Shown here piece after piece: positions 60,411 through 64,000 of a DNA stretch of 64,000 nucleotides. Position 1 is the stretch's first letter. Each line of letters opens with the position of its first letter. The stretch spans positions 2,274,137 through 2,338,136 of the forward strand of contig NZ_CP046640.1 in the NCBI RefSeq assembly GCF_017751145.1, read 5' to 3'. Origin of the DNA: Iocasia fonsfrigidae (GTDB taxonomy: Bacteria; Bacillota; Halanaerobiia; Halanaerobiales; DTU029). A program made the position numbers and the translations under genes. A model generated the notes under the pieces. That model was not told the origin of the DNA, ran no database searches, and saw nothing but the letters and a program-made list of their open reading frames with translations.

Positions 60411-61406
60411 TTATTTACCTAAAGTAGCAACCATAACTGCTTTGATAGTATGCATCCTGTTTTCTGCCTGATCAAAAACTTTGGAGTATTTACTATTAAA
60501 AACCCTATCTGTAACCTCCATTTCCTCAATATTATATTTCTCATATATGTATTTTCCATTCTCAGTGTCAGTATTATGATAAGCAGGTAAACAATGCAGA
60601 AAAATAGGATGATCATTGTTGGTGTTCTTAATCATTTCCATATCAACTTGATAGGGTTTCAACAAATTTATTCTTTTGGCAAATTTATCTTCTTCACCCA
60701 TAGATACCCAGACATCTGTATAAATAACATCTGCATTTTTTACTCCTGTAACAGGATCATCTGTCTGTCTAATAGCCGCACCAGATTCCCGGGCTAAACT
60801 ATGGCATTTTTCCTGTAATGCTGGAGCAGGACGCAATTTATCTGGAGATACAATTGTAAAATTCATACCCATAATTGCTGCAGCAATCATAAGTGAGTTG
60901 GCCATATTATTCCTGCCATCACCAAGGTATGCAAAATTAACTCCCTTAATATAACCTAGATTTTCCTTAACTGTCAACAAATCAGCCAGAACCTGTGTTG
61001 GATGATAACTATCTGTTAACCCATTCCACACAGGCACACCAGCATTGACAGCTAATTCTTCAATTGTCTGATGAGCATATCCACGAAATTCAATACCATC
61101 AAACATTCTACCCAGAACACGGGCAGTATCTGCTACACTCTCTTTTTTACCAAGTTGGATATCATTTATGCCTAAAAATTCTGGATAAGCACCTTCATCT
61201 CTAGCAGCTACAGCAAAAGCACTCCTTGTCCGGGTAGATGTTTTTTCAAAGATTAAAGCTATATTTTTACCCTCCAGCAAATCACCCTTAATACCAGAAT
61301 TTTTCTTGATTTTCAGATTTTCAGAGAGTTTTATCAAATAATCGATTTCTTCTCTATTATAATCAAGCAGTGTTAAAAAATTCCTCCCCTTAAGATTATA
61401 CGGCAT
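60411..61406 (-). CDS. argF: Ornithine carbamoyltransferase
   Basis: Makes citrulline from ornithine and carbamoyl phosphate (or the reverse in arginine deiminase catabolism), 331 aa. [15 protein letters not shown] holds the carbamoyl-phosphate motif STRTR, then [20 protein letters not shown] and FLHCLPAYH. No arcA/arcC or other arg genes are adjacent, so its direction is undecided. A strong promoter precedes it. Confidence 0.95.
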   Translation of the reverse strand: MPYNLKGRNFLTLLDYNREEIDYLIKLSENLKIKKNSGIKGDLLEGKNIALIFEKTSTRTRSAFAVAARDEGAYPEFLGINDIQLGKKESVADTARVLGRMFDGIEFRGYAHQTIEELAVNAGVPVWNGLTDSYHPTQVLADLLTVKENLGYIKGVNFAYLGDGRNNMANSLMIAAAIMGMNFTIVSPDKLRPAPALQEKCHSLARESGAAIRQTDDPVTGVKNADVIYTDVWVSMGEEDKFAKRINLLKPYQVDMEMIKNTNNDHPIFLHCLPAYHNTDTENGKYIYEKYNIEEMEVTDRVFNSKYSKVFDQAENRMHTIKAVMVATLGK

Positions 61407-61443
61407 ATTCAAGCCCCCCTTATCTCCTTTAAAAGATATCTCT

Positions 61444-61473
61444 AGTATAGGATAAAACTGCTTTAACTGTCAA
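61444..61473 (-). promoter_or_regulatory. argF: Sigma-A-type promoter of argF
   Basis: Minus strand TTGACA (61468-61473), 18 bp, TATACT (61444-61449). The -35 overlaps the stop of the preceding MraY-like gene. Confidence 0.8.
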
Positions 61474-62222
61474 GGTTCTTTGTTCAATCTGCCTAAATCA
61501 TCAAACCACTTAAGGAAGTGGTTGGCAGCAATATACTCTGTAAATGAATATTTTTCAGATAATAGATTTAGTAATAAAAGGATAATAACGAAAATTAGCC
61601 GTAAACTAAAAGATGTCTGAAGCAGACCGTAAGCCAGAACAGCCCCTAAAACATTGGCACCTGTATCTCCCAGCATAACACTTGCCTTCATTTCATACGG
61701 TAAATAAAAAATAGAAATAAAGTAAACTGGAAGATAGTATATATATAATTTAGGATATATAAATAAAATTAAGCTAGATACCAAAATAAAATATTTTATA
61801 CTTCTACCCGGGCGCAGGTCAAGTAGATTAAAGAAATTAGTAGACAGCAAAATAATCCCTGTATTAATTAATAGATTAAAAAAATCATCTTCTAGTAAAA
61901 CAAGAAGTACAGCTGCTAAAGCTACAATAGCCTTCAATCCACCTGTTGTAAGACTACCGGAAAGCAAACTGTTAAAATGTCCTTTAAAACCCTGCTGTTC
62001 CTTACTGCCTATCATATCATCTAGCAAACTCACTGAGGCAATTATCACTACTAGAAATATTAACCTATCTAAGCCAGTTATTGGGCTAATAAAAAAAAGA
62101 AAAAGCCAGTAGAAAAGAAGTGATATACTATAGATTATACCACCTATCACCAGTACCGGCTCACCCCTGTAGTTATTCTTCAGAAGATTTGTCTTTACAT
62201 AAAATTTGTTCAATCGCATCAT
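61470..62222 (-). CDS. MraY/WecA-like glycan phosphotransferase-related membrane protein
   Basis: A 250-aa polytopic protein, shorter than MraY/WecA (320-360 aa). ASVSLLDDMIG resembles the catalytic DD motif and ATNFFNLLDLRPGRS/LLSTNFFNLLDLRPGR the N-x-x-N-x-x-D loop, and ASVMLGDTGANVLG the third motif; the usual N-terminal helices are reduced. It may transfer a sugar phosphate to a lipid carrier or be a derived relative. Its neighbours are GT2, SteB-like and SteA-like genes. Confidence 0.75.
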   Translation of the reverse strand: MMRLNKFYVKTNLLKNNYRGEPVLVIGGIIYSISLLFYWLFLFFISPITGLDRLIFLVVIIASVSLLDDMIGSKEQQGFKGHFNSLLSGSLTTGGLKAIVALAAVLLVLLEDDFFNLLINTGIILLSTNFFNLLDLRPGRSIKYFILVSSLILFIYPKLYIYYLPVYFISIFYLPYEMKASVMLGDTGANVLGAVLAYGLLQTSFSLRLIFVIILLLLNLLSEKYSFTEYIAANHFLKWFDDLGRLNKEP

Positions 62223-62231
62223 CCCTGACTA

Positions 62232-62897
62232 TTAGACTATATTATTTTTAAAAGACCATAAAACAGATAATACTTCTTTAAACTGTTTACCCCGGTGGAT
62301 AAATCCTGACAAGTCTTTACCACTTACTCTATGTTTAAAATTACAGGGTACTTCTTTATACTGGATATTATTTTTTAAAATAAGCAGATCCATACCTATT
62401 TCTAAACCATAACCATTATAAAATGGGGTTATCAAGGGTAAAATTTTGCGTTTAAAAGCTCTCTGTCCGGATAGTGGGGCTTTCATCGCTAACCCAGTTA
62501 TAGTTTTTAAACTGAAATCAGCAAACTTCCTGAGCAGGCCAACACCACCACCTTTAATTGTTAATAAGGCAATAGTCAAGTCTACTTCCCCAGCTATAAT
62601 TGGTTTAGCTAATTTTTCTACCTCCCGGGCACTATCACCCAAGTCTGCATCAAGCAAGACAATTATATCACCCTGTGATTCCCTTACACCTACTTCAACC
62701 GCACGTCCTTTACCCTGATTTTGCACCAGATTAATTAACCTCACCCTATTCCTATTACATAACAGTGGCGTATTATCTGTAGAACCATCATCAACAACAA
62801 TGATTTCAGTTATATTGTTTATTTTTTCCAGAGCATCAAGGGTTTTACCGATTATGTCTTCCTCATTATATGCTGGAATAATAATAGAGATATTCAT
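62232..62897 (-). CDS. Family 2 glycosyltransferase
   Basis: A 221-aa GT-A transferase. IIIPAYNEEDIIGKTLDALE, VVDDGSTDNT and LLDADLGDSAREVE (DXD metal site) define GT2; the C-terminal region FKHRVSGKDLSGFIHRGKQF resembles dolichol-phosphate-type or lipid-linked transferases. No transmembrane helix. It overlaps the SteB-like gene by 4 bases and is 10 bp before the MraY-like gene, implying a four-gene envelope operon. Confidence 0.88.
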   Translation of the reverse strand: MNISIIIPAYNEEDIIGKTLDALEKINNITEIIVVDDGSTDNTPLLCNRNRVRLINLVQNQGKGRAVEVGVRESQGDIIVLLDADLGDSAREVEKLAKPIIAGEVDLTIALLTIKGGGVGLLRKFADFSLKTITGLAMKAPLSGQRAFKRKILPLITPFYNGYGLEIGMDLLILKNNIQYKEVPCNFKHRVSGKDLSGFIHRGKQFKEVLSVLWSFKNNIV

Positions 62898-63442
62898 GTT
62901 TTTTCTTCCTTCAGAAGGGTAAGGATTAAACCTAATAAGTCTTCTTGGTTATAAAATAAATATTTTTCTTGCTGAACACCTTCAACAGCTTCATTTTTAA
63001 TTTGATCACAATTCCAATATATTACCTTGTTTATCCCTTCTAAATCATCATTGTTAATGGGTCCATCTATTATATTAATCCAGGCTCCAGCCTTGTTTAA
63101 AATTTCCTTTAATTCATTCTTAAATTCAAGAGAAATACTCCCCTGATCTACCATATAATATTTTTTTTCTTTTAAGCTATCTTTTAAGAGAAGGGATAAA
63201 ATCTCTTTTTCCATCTTCTGACGGTACTCAATTTCTTTCTCCAGCTCAACAAGCTTATCCTGTAAAGAAAGATTCTTATTCTTAATATTATTAATATCAC
63301 TCCCAATTTTTGTTATTATACGCTTTTGCTCTTCAACGATTCCCTGATCAGCTACAAAACTTGAACCAATTAAAATTCCTATACCTAGAGCAGCAAAAAT
63401 TGCAGTAATAGTGAAGATATGATAACGAAAGTTTATAATCAT
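62894..63442 (-). CDS. SteB/MctB-like copper-transporter-family protein
   Basis: A 182-aa protein with an N-terminal transmembrane helix (HIFTITAIFAALGIGILIGS), a coiled coil (residues about 40-75) and a periplasmic-like alpha/beta domain. This architecture is the MctB/SteB family (DUF3186-type copper transporter). SteB pairs with SteA in septal peptidoglycan control in actinobacteria; role here is inferred. The ATG after GAAGGGATAGT is chosen. Confidence 0.82.
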   Translation of the reverse strand: MIINFRYHIFTITAIFAALGIGILIGSSFVADQGIVEEQKRIITKIGSDINNIKNKNLSLQDKLVELEKEIEYRQKMEKEILSLLLKDSLKEKKYYMVDQGSISLEFKNELKEILNKAGAWINIIDGPINNDDLEGINKVIYWNCDQIKNEAVEGVQQEKYLFYNQEDLLGLILTLLKEEKT

Positions 63443-63453
63443 ACTATCCCTTC

Positions 63454-64000
63454 TCATAAATGAAATATTATTCTGAATCTTAAGGCTAATAGCTGTAGCA
63501 ATTGTTTTATATGGGGCGAAAAAAAGACTACAATACTTAAAGGGAGTAATATTGCCAGAAAGACCTGTAACCAGTAGTGATAATATATTTTACTATGATA
63601 TAGTTTGCTGACACCCTTAGCATCTACCAGTTTATCACCAACCTTTAATCTAGCCAAGAATGTACTGGCCATCCCTGGCCTCCCCTTTTCTAAAAAATCA
63701 ATCATATTTGTATGGGTACCTACTGCAGTAATTAATTCTGCTCCCTTTTCATAAGCAAGTAGCATTGCTATATCTTCACTGGTTCCAGGGGCAGGAAATA
63801 ATTCATAATCCAGACCTAATTTTTTTACCCTTTTTAAACCTGGTGCCTTTCCATCAGAATAAGCATGTACTAGAATCACCTTTGCTTTTTTTAAAGAATA
63901 ATCTGTAACACTATCCATGTCTCCAATTATAATATCAGGGAGATATCCCCTTTCTAAACAGGCATCTGCACCACCATCTACGGCAATAATAATGGGATTC
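63454..64000 (-). CDS. SteA-like thiamin pyrophosphokinase-fold protein (5' end outside window)
   Basis: The reading frame stays open through the right edge: IIIAVDGGADACLERGYLPD, IIIGDMDSVTD precede the first ATG, a TPK-like phosphate-binding region, so the gene starts beyond 64,000. ELFPAPGTSEDIAMLLAYEK and GTHTNMIDFLEKGRPGMAS are conserved in SteA/TPK-like proteins; a C-terminal hydrophobic helix (VFLAILLPLSIVVFF) is also present. Pairing with the SteB-like gene supports the call. Confidence 0.85.
   Translation of the reverse strand, partial: NPIIIAVDGGADACLERGYLPDIIIGDMDSVTDYSLKKAKVILVHAYSDGKAPGLKRVKKLGLDYELFPAPGTSEDIAMLLAYEKGAELITAVGTHTNMIDFLEKGRPGMASTFLARLKVGDKLVDAKGVSKLYHSKIYYHYWLQVFLAILLPLSIVVFFSPHIKQLLQLLALRFRIIFHL

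Overview
The window is a gene-dense, AT-rich chromosomal segment of a spore-forming anaerobic member of the Firmicutes (Bacillota). Nearly all genes lie on the minus strand. Sporulation genes (spoIIAA-spoIIAB-sigF, spoVAF, spoIIM, gerW/ytfJ, dacF), ferredoxin-linked 2-oxoacid oxidation and 2-hydroxyacyl-CoA dehydratase-type activases fit an obligate anaerobe. A secreted beta-rich protein that may be an outer-membrane barrel makes the Halanaerobiales (diderm Firmicutes) my best guess, but the sequence alone does not prove it.

Layout from left to right. 1-9,580: one purine operon, transcribed leftward as purD-purE-purB-purC-purF-purM-purN-purH. Its leader carries a guanine riboswitch followed by a ykkC-type (PRPP-like) aptamer and a terminator. 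9.6-10.8 kb: two small coiled-coil genes. 11-12.5 kb: pyrF-pyrE behind a PyrR-type attenuator. 12.5-13.05 kb: a QueT transporter behind a preQ1-I riboswitch. 13-19.5 kb: the classical ylxM-ffh-rpsP-khpA-rimM-trmD-(SPOUT)-rplS-rbgA-rnhB block. 20-25.7 kb: citrate synthase, a Dabb protein, ilvE, a QueF-like protein without the expected cysteine, ftsY and a duplicated JAMM-like protein. 25.7-37.6 kb: smc, rluB, a DacB-like carboxypeptidase, gerW, DUF2953, scpB-scpA, an M50 protease, a DHH-CBS-tRNA nucleotidyltransferase fusion and an HD hydrolase. 38-41 kb: an acyl-CoA dehydratase activase with two HgdB/DUF2229-like partners. 41-48 kb: spoVAF, a 39-aa membrane peptide, sigF-spoIIAB-spoIIAA, a divergent secreted-protein/LuxR pair and dacF. 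48-57 kb: pdp, punA, pfkA, spoIIM, a ComB-like protein, EndoQ-like protein, nudF, DUF3866 and an M20 peptidase. 57-60 kb: a four-subunit 2-oxoacid:ferredoxin oxidoreductase. 60-64 kb: argF, an MraY-like protein, GT2, SteB-like and SteA-like (cut by the window edge).

The feature standard annotation would most likely miss is a family of long, modular, nearly palindromic intergenic elements: four copies plus one right end at the window start. They have conserved outer ends, paired arms that change in compensating ways between copies, and small hairpins showing the loop AGGAC or a close variant. A fifth, differently built nested palindrome at 46.5 kb shows the same kind of loop (CACAGGACGTG and GTCAGGATGTC). 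These loops resemble the CAGGA(U/C/A)G repeats of CsrB-type RNAs.

Regulation can be read at many points: tandem purine riboswitches, PyrR attenuator, preQ1 riboswitch, a likely L19 leader hairpin, sigma-A-type promoters with 17-18 bp spacing before purD, pyrF, rplS, gltA, smc and argF, a possible sigma-H promoter before spoIIAA, and long inverted repeats before gltA, the 2-oxoacid oxidoreductase, pfkA and the LuxR gene. Two genes (dacF and spoIIM) have Shine-Dalgarno sequences perfectly complementary to a sequence just upstream.
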